DNA from: an uncultured Xylophilus sp.
Lineage (GTDB): Bacteria > Pseudomonadota > Gammaproteobacteria > Burkholderiales > Burkholderiaceae_C
Direction: 5' to 3'
DNA: 39,704 nucleotides
NCBI GenBank assembly: GCA_913776965.1
Contig: CAJYQL010000102.1
Span: forward strand, 1-39,704
Shown here: in pieces, positions 28,085-35,807 of the stretch
Layout of the letters: the number at the start of each line of letters is the position of its first letter
Position numbering within the stretch: the stretch's first letter is position 1
Notes under the pieces: model-generated
The model's database searches: none
What the model saw: the letters and a program-made list of their open reading frames with translations, nothing else
What the model was told of the DNA's origin: nothing
Program-made: the position numbers and the translations under genes

Positions 28085-28161
28085 AGGGGAGTCGCCAAGT
28101 TGGTTAAGGCACCGGATTTTGATTCCGGCATGCGAAGGTTCGAATCCTTCTTCCCCTGCCA
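28085..28161 (+). tRNA. tRNA-Gln(TTG)
   Basis: 77 nt with encoded CCA. Acceptor AGGGGAG pairs with CTTCCCCT (first pair A-T, weak as is typical of tRNA-Gln), D arm GCCAAGTTGGTTAAGGC, anticodon loop TTTTGAT with TTG, T arm GGTTCGAATCC. It sits between ispE and prs, an arrangement common in Burkholderiales, and is probably transcribed with prs from the promoter inside ispE. Confidence 0.97.
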
Positions 28162-28217
28162 AATTTTCATGCGCCGCCTGGCGTAAGACAAAGTTCCACG
28201 GTCGCCGGGATCGCTCC

Positions 28218-29198
28218 ATGCAGGTCAACCCACCCCACCCCGATTTCCTCGTGTTCACCGGCAATGCCAATCCTGGCATGGCTGCGGAAATCGCCTCCCA
28301 CCTCGGCATCACGCTCGGCAGCGCCCATGTGGGCCGCTTCTCCGACGGCGAGATCACGGTCGAGATCAACCAGAACGTCCGCGCCCGCGACGTCTTCGTC
28401 GTCCAGTCGACCTGCGCGCCGACCAACGACAACCTGATGGAGCTGCTGGTGATGGTGGACGCGCTCAAGCGTTCTTCGGCCGAGCGCATCAGCGCGGTGA
28501 TCCCCTATTTCGGCTACGCCCGCCAGGACCGCCGCCCGCGCTCCTCGCGCGTGCCGATCTCGGCCAAGGTGGTGGCCAACCTGCTGCAGACGGTGGGCGT
28601 CTCGCGGGTCCTGACGATGGACCTGCACGCCGACCAGATCCAGGGCTTCTTTGACATCCCGGTCGACAACATCTACGCCTCGCCGGTCCTGCTCGGCGAC
28701 CTGCGCCAGAAGAACTACGAAGACCTGATCGTCGTCTCCCCGGACGTCGGCGGCGTGGTGCGGGCACGGGCGCTCGCCAAGCAGCTCGGCACCGACCTCG
28801 CGATCATCGACAAGCGGCGCCCGAAAGCGAACGTCTCCGAAGTCATGCACGTGATCGGCGAGATCGAAGGCCGCAACTGCGTGATCATGGACGACATGAT
28901 CGACACCGCCGGCACGCTGGTGAAGGCGGCCGAGGTGCTGAAGGAACGCGGAGCGAAGAAGGTGTACGCCTATTGCACGCATCCGGTCTTCTCCGGCCCG
29001 GCCTATGAACGCATCATCAACGGCACGGCACTCGACGAAGTCGTCGTGACCAACACCATCCCGCTGGCGGAAAACGCTCGGGGATGCACCAAGATTCGCC
29101 AGCTTTCCGTGGCGCCGCTGATCGCCGAGACGATCCAGCGCATCGCCAAGGGTGAGTCGGTGATGAGCCTGTTCTCGGACCAGGAAAACCTTTTCTAA
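28218..29198 (+). CDS. prs: Ribose-phosphate pyrophosphokinase
   Basis: Makes PRPP from ribose-5-phosphate and ATP for nucleotide, His and Trp synthesis; 326 residues. [10 protein letters not shown], the ATP-binding block [21 protein letters not shown], metal-binding [12 protein letters not shown] (His137), catalytic loop [10 protein letters not shown] (199-208) and PRPP loop [12 protein letters not shown] (222-233) are all present. The start ATG 28218 lies 56 nt after tRNA-Gln; no strong ribosome binding site precedes it. A strong terminator follows. Confidence 0.96.
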   Translation: MQVNPPHPDFLVFTGNANPGMAAEIASHLGITLGSAHVGRFSDGEITVEINQNVRARDVFVVQSTCAPTNDNLMELLVMVDALKRSSAERISAVIPYFGYARQDRRPRSSRVPISAKVVANLLQTVGVSRVLTMDLHADQIQGFFDIPVDNIYASPVLLGDLRQKNYEDLIVVSPDVGGVVRARALAKQLGTDLAIIDKRRPKANVSEVMHVIGEIEGRNCVIMDDMIDTAGTLVKAAEVLKERGAKKVYAYCTHPVFSGPAYERIINGTALDEVVVTNTIPLAENARGCTKIRQLSVAPLIAETIQRIAKGESVMSLFSDQENLF

Positions 29199-29223
29199 GG
29201 CGACCTTCCGGGTACACGCTCCA

Positions 29224-29256
29224 GGCGCCGGCCGAATCCGCGGCCGGCGCCTTTTT
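29224..29256 (+). terminator. Intrinsic terminator after prs
   Basis: A perfect 10-bp GC-only stem (29224-29233 with 29242-29251, 8-nt loop) followed by five T (29252-29256). It separates prs from rplY, which therefore needs its own promoter or relies on read-through. Confidence 0.9.
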
Positions 29257-29303
29257 GCCAATCGGAGACCGCTGGTCGCGGTGGTCTTCTCCAGGAGTCT
29301 GAT

Positions 29304-29945
29304 ATGAATTTCGTCGCTTTCGAGCGCGCCAAGCAGGGCACGGGTGCGAGCCGCCGTCTCCGCAATTCCGGCCGTACCCCCGGCATCGTCTACGGCGGCA
29401 GCGCCGAGCCGGTCGCCATCGAGCTCGACCACAACGCCCTGTGGCACGCCCTGAAGAAGGAAGCGTTCCACTCGTCCGTCCTCGACATGGAACTCGGCGG
29501 CCAGACCAGCAAGGTCCTGCTGCGCGACGTGCAGTACCACCCCTACAAGCAGCAAGTCCAGCACATCGACTTCCAGCGCGTCGATGCCCGCACCCGGATG
29601 AACCTGAAGGTGCCGCTGCATTACAAGGGCGAGGAAGAGTCCGATGCTGTCAAGCTCGACCAGAACCTGATCGCGCACGTCATGACCGAACTGGAAGTGA
29701 ACTGCCTGCCGTCCGATCTGCCGGAATTCATCGAAGTCGATCTGTCGGGCCTGAAGAAGAACGGCACCGTCACGGTCAAGGACATCAAGCTGCCGCGCGG
29801 CGTGCGTTTCGTGAGCCACGGCAAGCCGAACCCGGTGCTGGTGTCTGCTACGACCCCGGTCGCCGAGCCGGACGAAGCCGAACTGGCAGCCGCTGCTGCT
29901 GCCGCCGCTGCCGAACCCGCCAAGGGCAAGGGCAAGAAGAAGTAA
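29304..29945 (+). CDS. rplY: 50S ribosomal protein L25 (CTC type)
   Basis: 5S rRNA-binding ribosomal protein in its long general-stress (CTC/TL5) form, 213 residues. The L25 domain (about 1-92) contains [17 protein letters not shown] and [20 protein letters not shown]; a C-terminal beta domain (about 95-185) follows, then an Ala-rich and Lys-rich tail ending KGKGKKK. AGGAG lies 8 nt before the ATG. The 47-nt leader holds an imperfect hairpin (about 29266-29297) partly covering the region before the ribosome binding site; any autogenous control is only a guess. Confidence 0.95.
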   Translation: MNFVAFERAKQGTGASRRLRNSGRTPGIVYGGSAEPVAIELDHNALWHALKKEAFHSSVLDMELGGQTSKVLLRDVQYHPYKQQVQHIDFQRVDARTRMNLKVPLHYKGEEESDAVKLDQNLIAHVMTELEVNCLPSDLPEFIEVDLSGLKKNGTVTVKDIKLPRGVRFVSHGKPNPVLVSATTPVAEPDEAELAAAAAAAAAEPAKGKGKKK

Positions 29946-29971
29946 GCCAGCATCTCTGCTGCACTTCATGG

Positions 29972-29995
29972 AAAAAGGCCCTCGCGGGCCTTTTT
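29972..29995. terminator. Bidirectional terminator between rplY and gpsA
   Basis: GGCCC-TCGC-GGGCC (29977-29990 region) flanked by five A on the left and five T on the right, so it can stop transcription from both rplY (plus) and gpsA (minus). Confidence 0.85.
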
Positions 29996-30045
29996 CTTTG
30001 GGCGCCAGCAACGCCCTTGCACAGACGCGCCGCCTCCGCACTTCT

Positions 30046-31059
30046 TCACACGGTCACGAGGGTCTCCGCCGTCGGCTCGCGCTCCATCAGCGCCGCCACC
30101 GCATCGGCCGGACGCAGGCGTCCGTCGAGCAGGGCAACGACGCCTTCGGCGATCGGCATCTCCACGCCCACTACCCGCGCACGTTGCACCACAGTACGTG
30201 CACAGGACACACCCTCCGCCACATGGCCGAGCGACGCGACCGCATCGGCCAGACTGCGCCCTTCGGCCAGCAGCAGACCGACCTTGCGGTTGCGGCTTAG
30301 ATCCCCGGTCGCGGTCAGCACCAGATCGCCGAGCCCGGACAATCCCATAAAAGTGTCGGCACGCGCACCGAGCGCCAGCCCGAGCCGGGTCATCTCCGCT
30401 AGGCCCCGCGTGATGAGGGCCGCCCGCGCATTCAAGCCGAGCTGCAAACCGTCGCACAGCCCGGTCGCGATCGCCAGGACGTTCTTCACCGCCCCGCCGA
30501 CCTCCACGCCGACGATGTCGTCGTTCGCATAGACCCGCAACCCTGAACCGTGCAATGCTGCGACCAGCAGGGATCGCAGCTCGGCATCCGGGCTTGCCGC
30601 CACCAGCGCGGTCGGCTGGCCGTGTGCGACCTCCTGCGCGAAGCTGGGTCCGCTGAGCACACCGGCCCGCAAGCCCGGCGCAACCGTGGCACACACTTCG
30701 TGCGGCATGCGCCCGACAGCTTCGCCCTCCCCGGCCGGTGCGAAGCCTTTGCACAGCCAGGCCACTGGTGCACGACAACCGTCGAGTCGCTGCAGCATGT
30801 CGTGCAGCCCCGCGACCGGCGTGGCGACGATCACGAGATGGGCGGCATCCGCTGCAATCCGAGCGGCCCCGTCGGCGATGGCGAGCGCCGACGGCAACGC
30901 AAAGCCAGGCAGATAGCGACGGTTCTCCCTCGCACGGCGAAGCTCGTCCGCCTGCGCGGCATCGCGCACCCAGAGCGTCACCGCATGGATCCCGAGACGC
31001 GCCGCCGCCAAAGCGACTGCGGTGCCCCATGCACCACCGCCCAACACTACAATTTTCAT
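30046..31059 (-). CDS. gpsA: Glycerol-3-phosphate dehydrogenase [NAD(P)+]
   Basis: Reduces dihydroxyacetone phosphate to sn-glycerol-3-phosphate for phospholipid synthesis; 337 residues from ATG 31059. N-terminal Rossmann motif [11 protein letters not shown], then [15 protein letters not shown], the catalytic lysine block [14 protein letters not shown] and [23 protein letters not shown] are all present. It is the last gene of the minus-strand rhodanese-grxC-secB-gpsA cluster, 49 nt after secB. Confidence 0.95.
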   Translation of the reverse strand: MKIVVLGGGAWGTAVALAAARLGIHAVTLWVRDAAQADELRRARENRRYLPGFALPSALAIADGAARIAADAAHLVIVATPVAGLHDMLQRLDGCRAPVAWLCKGFAPAGEGEAVGRMPHEVCATVAPGLRAGVLSGPSFAQEVAHGQPTALVAASPDAELRSLLVAALHGSGLRVYANDDIVGVEVGGAVKNVLAIATGLCDGLQLGLNARAALITRGLAEMTRLGLALGARADTFMGLSGLGDLVLTATGDLSRNRKVGLLLAEGRSLADAVASLGHVAEGVSCARTVVQRARVVGVEMPIAEGVVALLDGRLRPADAVAALMEREPTAETLVTV

Positions 31060-31108
31060 AGCACCCGACGCATGCTGCGCCTGCGCAGCAGCCCGAAAGT
31101 CCTGCAAA

Positions 31109-31567
31109 TTACTGCGGCAGGGCGGCGCCGGGCGCGCCAGCGGCTTGCGCCTGCTGCTGTTCGTACATCGCCTGGAAGTTGATCTCCGCCAGGTGCACCG
31201 GCGGGAAACCGCCACGCTGGATCACGTCGGCGACGTTGCCGCGCAGGTACGGGTACACGATCTGCGGGCAGGCGATGCCGAGCAGCTGGCCGACCTGTTC
31301 TTCCGGCAGGTTCCGGATCTCGAAGATGCCGGCCTGCTTCGCCTCGACCAGGAACACCGTCTTGTCCTGAATCTTGGTCTGCACCGTGGCGGTCACCGAC
31401 ACTTCGAAGATGCCGTCGGCCACCGGCGTGGCGTCCACGCCGAGCTGGATGTCGACGCTCGGCTGGTCCTGTTCCAGCAGGATCGCCGGGGAATTCGGCT
31501 GCTCCAGCGAAAGGTCCTTCAGATAGACACGCTGGATCTGGAACACGGGGTCTTGGACATCGGACAT
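31109..31567 (-). CDS. secB: Protein-export chaperone SecB
   Basis: Cytosolic chaperone that keeps preproteins unfolded and hands them to SecA; 152 residues. [19 protein letters not shown], the central [23 protein letters not shown] and [26 protein letters not shown] are diagnostic. The C-terminus is a flexible Gln/Ala tail. A terminator between grxC and secB (31591-31630) suggests that secB has its own promoter; TTGTTT and TATTCC with 16 nt between them lie just after the terminator on the minus strand. Confidence 0.96.
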   Translation of the reverse strand: MSDVQDPVFQIQRVYLKDLSLEQPNSPAILLEQDQPSVDIQLGVDATPVADGIFEVSVTATVQTKIQDKTVFLVEAKQAGIFEIRNLPEEQVGQLLGIACPQIVYPYLRGNVADVIQRGGFPPVHLAEINFQAMYEQQQAQAAGAPGAALPQ

Positions 31568-31590
31568 GGTGCGGAATATCGGGTTCGTTC

Positions 31591-31630
31591 AACAAAACAA
31601 AGCCTGCCCGGAACAGTGTCGCGGGCAGGC
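31591..31630 (-). terminator. Intrinsic terminator between grxC and secB
   Basis: A perfect 9-bp stem (31602-31610 with 31622-31630, 11-nt loop) followed on the minus strand by a T-rich run TTTGTTTTGTT. It would uncouple secB-gpsA from grxC and the rhodanese gene. Confidence 0.75.
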
Positions 31631-31666
31631 ACCGGAAGGAATTATCTCAGGCGAAACCGCCGGGGG

Positions 31667-31930
31667 TCACGCCGCGCCTTCGAGCAGCGGCACCAGTCCG
31701 CCGCGGCCGTCCAGCGCCATCAGGTCATCGCAGCCGCCGACATGGGTGTCGCCGACGAATATCTGCGGCACGGTGCGTCGGCCCGTACGCTCCATCATGG
31801 CGGAGCGGGCGGCCGGGTCGGTATCGATCCGGATCTCCTGGATCGACTCGACGCCTTTGGATTTCAGGATCTGCTTGGCGCGGATGCAGTAGGGGCAGAC
31901 CGCGGTGGTGTACATCGTGACGACTTGCAT
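31667..31930 (-). CDS. grxC: Glutaredoxin 3
   Basis: Small dithiol glutaredoxin, 87 residues, with the CPYC active site (C12, C15), the cis-Pro in RTVPQIFVG and the glutathione-binding GGCDDLMAL. It reduces protein disulfides and mixed glutathione disulfides in the cytosol. It lies between secB and the rhodanese gene, the usual betaproteobacterial order. Confidence 0.95.
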   Translation of the reverse strand: MQVVTMYTTAVCPYCIRAKQILKSKGVESIQEIRIDTDPAARSAMMERTGRRTVPQIFVGDTHVGGCDDLMALDGRGGLVPLLEGAA

Positions 31931-31983
31931 GCAAGAAAGGCTCGAAAGAAGGGAATCGGATGGAGCCCGGCCGCCGCAGCGTG

Positions 31984-32391
31984 TCAGGCCCGTTCGATCG
32001 GCAGATTAGCCTCTTTCCATGCCTTGAGTCCGCCCGCCAGGACTTGGGCCTTCTCGTAGCCGAGTTTTTTAGCAATCGGCAGCGCACGTCCGGCCCGCCC
32101 GCCGGTGGGGCACACCAGGATCACCGGGACCGACTTGTTCTTCACGACGGCCGGCAGGCGCGTCTCCAGTTCGCCGAGCGGGACGTTGCGTGCGCCGCCG
32201 GCGTGCGACGCCGCGAACTCCTCGGTCTCGCTCACATCGACCAGCACCGCTTTTTCGCGGTTGATCAGCTGCACCGCGCCCGCGGGCGTCAGGGAGCCCC
32301 CGGCAGCACCCCGTACCAGCGGCCAGAGCAGCATGCCGCCGGATGCGATGGCGATGAAGAAGAGCGACCAGTTGTCGATGATGAATTTCAC
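31984..32391 (-). CDS. Membrane-anchored rhodanese-like protein
   Basis: 135 residues from a GTG at 32391 (VKFIIDNW...), preceded 7 nt upstream by AAGGA; a GTG further upstream at 32457 would extend into the prophage and is not credible. One N-terminal transmembrane helix (about residues 9-26) anchors a rhodanese domain with VLVDVSETEEFAASHAGGARNVPLGEL and the active-site loop VCPTGGRAGRA containing the catalytic Cys. Sulfurtransferase activity is likely; the acceptor is unknown. The prophage starts about 25-30 nt upstream of the start codon. Confidence 0.9.
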   Translation of the reverse strand: MKFIIDNWSLFFIAIASGGMLLWPLVRGAAGGSLTPAGAVQLINREKAVLVDVSETEEFAASHAGGARNVPLGELETRLPAVVKNKSVPVILVCPTGGRAGRALPIAKKLGYEKAQVLAGGLKAWKEANLPIERA

Positions 32392-32414
32392 GGGATTCCT
32401 TACAGGCTGAACCC

Positions 32415-32430
32415 GCGATTCTAGATTCGC
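32415..32430. promoter_or_regulatory. Host-prophage junction palindrome with -10 element
   Basis: GCGATTCTAGATTCGC is an imperfect palindrome (two mismatched pairs). On the minus strand it contains TAGAAT (32418-32423), correctly placed to be the -10 of the rhodanese gene, and the TAG is also the stop codon of the phage HTH gene. No matching -35 lies at 16-18 nt on the phage side. It may be a remnant of the host promoter or part of the attachment site. Confidence 0.4.
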
Positions 32431-32696
32431 AGGTTTTCCAGCTTGGCCATCCACCAAGAGCGTTCTTCTTCCGGCGTCTTCTTGTAAGTCACGTTTGCTG
32501 CAGCCATCGTCGCCATTGGGTCCACCCCGGCACCCTCTGAGATCTGCGCGATAGCGAATTGAGGCATCAGATTGAGGCCCTGCATGTAGTTCGAGAACGC
32601 GGCGGGCGATAGGTGCAGCCGTGCGGCTACTTCCTTGTCGCGCTTGACGCCCGTCCTTGCCTTATAGAGGTTAACTATTGAATCGAGTTCGTACAT
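32421..32696 (-). CDS. Phage HTH protein, probable repressor
   Basis: 91 residues. The N-terminal half reads as a lambda-repressor-like helix-turn-helix: DSIVNLYKARTGVKRDKEVAARLHLSPAAFSNYMQGLNLMP, followed by a short helix and a basic C-terminus. It is transcribed away from the rest of the phage, as expected of an inovirus repressor, with an AAGGAG ribosome binding site 8 nt before the ATG. A perfect palindrome AGCAATTGCT touches its start codon. There is no terminator before the host rhodanese gene 30 nt downstream, so its transcript could run on into host genes. Confidence 0.75.
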   Translation of the reverse strand: MYELDSIVNLYKARTGVKRDKEVAARLHLSPAAFSNYMQGLNLMPQFAIAQISEGAGVDPMATMAAANVTYKKTPEEERSWWMAKLENLRI

Positions 32697-32791
32697 AGCA
32701 ATTGCTCCTTGGTGAAAATCATGTAATTATTTAAAAATACAGACTTCCTAGATTTAAACGCTCAAGTGCGTTGATACTCAAGGGATTCATT
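32697..32791. promoter_or_regulatory. Divergent control region of the prophage
   Basis: A 95-nt AT-rich gap between the repressor-like gene (minus) and the first early gene (plus), standing out sharply from its GC-rich surroundings. It contains the perfect palindrome AGCAATTGCT (32697-32706), the run TAATTATTTAAAAATA and, on the plus strand, TTGATA and AAGGGA before the ATG at 32792. These are the expected parts of a lysogeny switch, but individual promoters and operators cannot be fixed from sequence alone. Confidence 0.5.
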
Positions 32792-33063
32792 ATGCAACTC
32801 GATCTGTTGGCAGTCGATACCGGGAACGAAAAGCGTAAGGGTCGTCCCCTGTCCATGCTGACGGCGCTGCACGCAAGCGCGCCTATCGGGCCGATAAAGC
32901 CCGGATCGACTACACCGATGACGCCTCCGTCATCGCCTCCGTCAAGGAAATCGCTGCCGCTCTCGATCAGAGCGAAGCCGAAGTGATGCGCAGCTTCGTC
33001 CGGTTCGCTCTGACCAATCGGAATTGGAAGCAAGTCGGTTTGACGCATCGCAAGGCGCACTGA
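32792..33063 (+). pseudogene. Small phage regulator, frameshifted
   Basis: The first half reads MQLDLLAVDTGNEKRKGRPLSMLTALHA from ATG 32792 with a good ribosome binding site. After about 32872 the coding signal jumps to another frame, where the protein continues RKRAYRADKARIDYTDDASV...AALDQSEAEVMRSFVRFALTNRNWKQVGLTHRKAH and stops at 33061-33063. That second frame has no start codon of its own. The shift fits loss of 4 nt from a CGCA tandem repeat (one CGCA copy left at 32872) or loss of one base. The intact product would be about 91 residues, mostly helical, probably DNA-binding; I do not know its name. Confidence 0.65.
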
Positions 33064-33064
33064 C

Positions 33065-33400
33065 ATGCGGTACACGAGATATGACGGCAGGGTGTTGACC
33101 TGTCGGTGTCGTGCTGGTGGCGTTGGTGGTCCTCACACGTCAACCTGCGAATTCCCCTTCGCCGATGACCTGCGCGGCCAGTCCGGTGCCGGCATGGTCC
33201 GGATGTTCTTTGGCGTGCAGCCAGAGCCCGCAGGTACGCGGCAACAAGCGAAGCGCAGTGCCGTCCCCAAGCTGCCCGCCGATCCCGCCTGCGGCAGCAA
33301 GCCCGCACGTCCCGCCTGCCCGACGCGGGGCGCCTGCTCCACCGAAGCGCGAGGCACCCCGCGGGCCTGTAAAGCCGGCTGTTTTGAGGTGCAGGCATGA
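33065..33400 (+). CDS. Small phage ORF of unknown function
   Basis: 111 codons, starting 1 nt after the previous stop and ending in an ATGA overlap with the next ORF. The middle part (EFPFADDLRGQSGAGMVRMFFGVQPEP) uses codons typical of a coding frame; the C-terminal third is rich in Cys, Pro and Ala (eight cysteines over the whole chain), which could be a small metal-binding region or chance. No family recognised. Confidence 0.4.
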   Translation: MRYTRYDGRVLTCRCRAGGVGGPHTSTCEFPFADDLRGQSGAGMVRMFFGVQPEPAGTRQQAKRSAVPKLPADPACGSKPARPACPTRGACSTEARGTPRACKAGCFEVQA

Positions 33401-33693
33401 CGCCCGCCGAACGTCGCGAACTGCGCTTAGCCGCTCACCGGCAGTTGCGCGCCCCCGTCCCTGCATGCGTCGTCAATGGATCGCCGGAAGTCGCGAAGTC
33501 ACACCGCGCCGATGCGGTCATCGTTGCTGACTTCGCTGTTCACGGTAACGGCGCGGGGCGTGCTCGTCTGGCCCTCTCCCGCATGCGTGGTCTTTCACGC
33601 GTGACGCCCGCCGGGCAAGCCGGCGCAGCACGTGCGGGCGGCGCGCCGCTCGCGTTGACCCCCCCGAATAACACGGGGGTAACACGGGGGTAA
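33397..33693 (+). CDS. Small phage ORF of unknown function
   Basis: 98 codons, overlapping the preceding ORF by ATGA. Begins MTPAERRELRLAAHRQL and has a basic, low-complexity C-terminal part. Codon usage is only moderately convincing. Its last codons run through the tandem ACACGGGGGT repeat, which suggests that the annotated C-terminus may not be under protein-level selection. Confidence 0.35.
   Translation: MTPAERRELRLAAHRQLRAPVPACVVNGSPEVAKSHRADAVIVADFAVHGNGAGRARLALSRMRGLSRVTPAGQAGAARAGGAPLALTPPNNTGVTRG
33660..33691. repeat. G-rich tandem repeat before the replication gene
   Basis: AACACGGGGGT occurs twice in direct tandem (33670-33680 and 33681-33691), preceded by CCCCCC (33660-33665) that can pair with either G run, and followed by the A-rich AAACAAAAC. 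It lies 76 nt before the replication initiator and could be a replication-origin or protein-binding element. Confidence 0.5.
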
Positions 33694-33766
33694 ACAAAAC
33701 AAGCGCGCCGGTAAGTCGGTCCCTGATTCCCGGCTTGATCGCCGCCCCCTCGCTAGAGTTGTTCGC

Positions 33767-34906
33767 GTGACCGAAGTCCAAGATAAGTTGGTCCTCGAAG
33801 GATCGCGTGTCAAGGTGCTAACGCAGGCACGCCAGATCGACGCGGCTCGGGAGCATGGCGTCGTGGTGGACTACCTCCGCTTCACGTTGCGCGCCGATCA
33901 GTTGCACACCGGCAACTTCATCCCCGCCGACACGGGCGATCAGGACCTAGCACGGCTCATGGCATCGAAGTTCGCCATGTTGCTCGGCTTCAAGCTCGGC
34001 ATGGATCGCCCCGGCCGCGACTACTACGAGTTCACGACCACCATCGATAACGAGCTAGGCTACGAAGTCGCCAGCGTGTCGGCTGGTGGCGAAGGCCAGC
34101 GCGGAACGGTCTGCTTCACCCTTAAGGGTGAAGGCTGCACCAATGCCGCGAAAGGTTGGGAACAGCGCGTTCACGCCTTCTTCGGCCCTGTCATGCCGAA
34201 GCTGACCCGCATCGATCTGGCCCGTGACTTCTATGAGGGCGAGGTGTCGATGGATGAAGTTGTGGGCGCCTATGCCGCCCACGCTTTCAGCTATCGCAAC
34301 CGCTTCCCGAGCTACACGCAGTACGGCTGCTGGATGGCTTTTGCGCTCGATGCGGAAGCCCCTGCGCAGCCTGTCCAGTGCGGCCCCGTCACGTTGCTGC
34401 ATGGTCACTCGAGCACGTTCCAGGTTGGCCGGCGTGAGTCCGGAAAAGGTCTTCCGAGCCTATGAAAAGGGCCATCAATACAAGCTTATGGACAGCAAAT
34501 GGCTGCGCTGTGAGGTCGAGCTTCGCTCCGTCAATCGCGTCATTCCGTGGGACGCCGTTATCGCTCCCGGTGGCTACTACGCCGGTGCTCATGAGTTCTG
34601 CATGTCCGTCGTGAACTGCGATGTTCCGGTGCGCATCCCGACTGCCACGAAAACCGCTGAATGCGGCGTGCAGGCGACTGTCAACTGGATCAAACGTGTC
34701 GTTCTCCGACGCTGGTCGTGGTCTCGTCGGCCATGCCGGACTTCGACTGGTTGGATAACCTCGTGCTCGATCAGGCACATCGCCGCATGCCTCGTTCGCT
34801 GCGTGGCTTTAACCATCACACCATCAAACACGGCTTGGAAAAGGCATTCGCCGCCATCAAGCCCGAAAACCTGAATGCCTGCGCCCCGGCCGCAGTCGTC
34901 GTCTGA
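33767..34906 (+). pseudogene. Phage replication initiation protein (Rep/RstA type), double frameshift
   Basis: Rolling-circle initiator of a filamentous phage. Frame 1 from GTG 33767 gives about 225 residues with VVVDYLRFTLRADQL, DYYEFTTTIDNELGYEVASVSAGGEGQRGTVCFTLKGEGC and KLTRIDLARDFYEGEVSMDEV. An extra A in the run 34444-34447 shifts the frame and leads to TGA 34463-34465; the protein continues in the next frame (VFRAYEKGHQYKLMDSKWLRCEVELR ... ATVNWIKRVV). A missing base near 34704 then restores the first frame (TLVVVSSAMPDFDWLDNLVLDQAHRR ... AAVVV, stop 34904-34906). Repaired length is about 380 residues. As it stands, only a truncated product is possible. Confidence 0.8.
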
Positions 34907-34935
34907 AACCTGCCGGCTTTGAAAGCACCACTGAA

Positions 34936-35244
34936 ATGAAGTTCACCACCACCCTGCACGTCGTCGGCATGAAGTCCTCGAAAGGCTCGCTGGAAAACGG
35001 CACCGCCTACGACAGCACCAAGGTCTACGCCCTTGTCGATCTCGATGCCTCAAAGGGCACTGCGAAGGGCATGGCCGTCGCGGAATACAACTTCGGCACC
35101 AGTGCCGAATTCCCGAAGTATTCGGAACTGCCGTTCCCCTTCGAGGCGCAGGCGGAAATGGAAGTGACTACGAACGGCAAGACCACGAAGACCGTTTTGC
35201 ACTCGCTCAAGCCCACGGCCCGTAAGACCGTGGTGCCGGCCTAA
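34936..35244 (+). CDS. Phage single-stranded DNA-binding protein (gV/RstB-like)
   Basis: 102 residues, start ATG 34936. The sequence MKFTTTLHVVGMKSSKGSLENGTAYDSTKVYALVDLD followed by a beta-rich chain, its size and its place directly after the replication initiator match inovirus ssDNA-binding proteins, which coat the new viral strand before extrusion. The reading frame is intact, unlike that of the initiator. Confidence 0.72.
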   Translation: MKFTTTLHVVGMKSSKGSLENGTAYDSTKVYALVDLDASKGTAKGMAVAEYNFGTSAEFPKYSELPFPFEAQAEMEVTTNGKTTKTVLHSLKPTARKTVVPA

Positions 35245-35295
35245 GGCCACCAGTACCCCAAGCGACCGATAACGCATTTCGTTCCCGAAACACCT

Positions 35296-35496
35296 ATGCG
35301 CATCGTTCATCGCTACTACGTCCAGAGCACCGAGGATCACTCGTTCCTCCGCGCCGATGGTGAAGGCGGTGTGGACTACGCCCCTCTCATCGTCAATGCT
35401 ACGCCCTTTACCACGCCTGAGGCTGCGGCAGACGCCGTGCACGATCACTGCGGCGGTGAGGGTGTGGTGTTCCCCTGCTATCAGCTGGAGACCTGA
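35296..35496 (+). CDS. Small phage protein of unknown function
   Basis: 66 residues, soluble and acidic (VQSTEDHSFLRADGEGGVDYAPLIVNATPF...). It lies between the ssDNA-binding protein and the small membrane protein genes, 1 nt before the latter. Intact and with good codon usage, but no family is recognised. Confidence 0.6.
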   Translation: MRIVHRYYVQSTEDHSFLRADGEGGVDYAPLIVNATPFTTPEAAADAVHDHCGGEGVVFPCYQLET

Positions 35497-35497
35497 C

Positions 35498-35725
35498 ATG
35501 TTGCCTCTCGCCTTTCTCGCGGGCTTCCTCGGCGCTCTCGTCATGCCGCTTCTGTCGTCGCTCGTCGTCGCCTGCGCTGCAGCATACGCCCGCAGTCGCT
35601 GGGGCATCCGCGCCGAGCTGCGCACGCTGGATAGCCTCGCCCGCAGCCCCGTCCTCTACCGCTGGCCCGAGCATCGCCAGCGGGCCTTGTTCCGCAGGAT
35701 CACCATCTTGCGCAGCTGTGTGTGA
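35498..35725 (+). CDS. Small phage membrane protein
   Basis: 75 residues, start ATG 35498 with the pattern TGACATG, 1 nt after the preceding stop. The N-terminal 30 residues (LPLAFLAGFLGALVMPLLSSLVVACAAAYA) form one or two membrane helices; the rest is basic (RSRWGIRAELRTLDSLARS...). It may be a minor virion or assembly protein. Confidence 0.55.
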   Translation: MLPLAFLAGFLGALVMPLLSSLVVACAAAYARSRWGIRAELRTLDSLARSPVLYRWPEHRQRALFRRITILRSCV

Positions 35726-35807
35726 TTGCAGCGGTGAGGGTGCCAACGCAGCGATGCGCCATGCCCTCACCGACGCAATTCCGCGTCGAACCTCACTGGA
35801 GTTTTCT

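Noticed and set aside
32392-32457. Longer rhodanese start at 32457
   Set aside because: It would run into the phage HTH gene; the GTG at 32391 has a ribosome binding site and fits the membrane anchor.
32700-32760. dif-like XerCD site in the AT-rich prophage control region
   Set aside because: No 11-6-11 arrangement resembling the dif arms was found; the AT-richness is better explained by promoters and operators.
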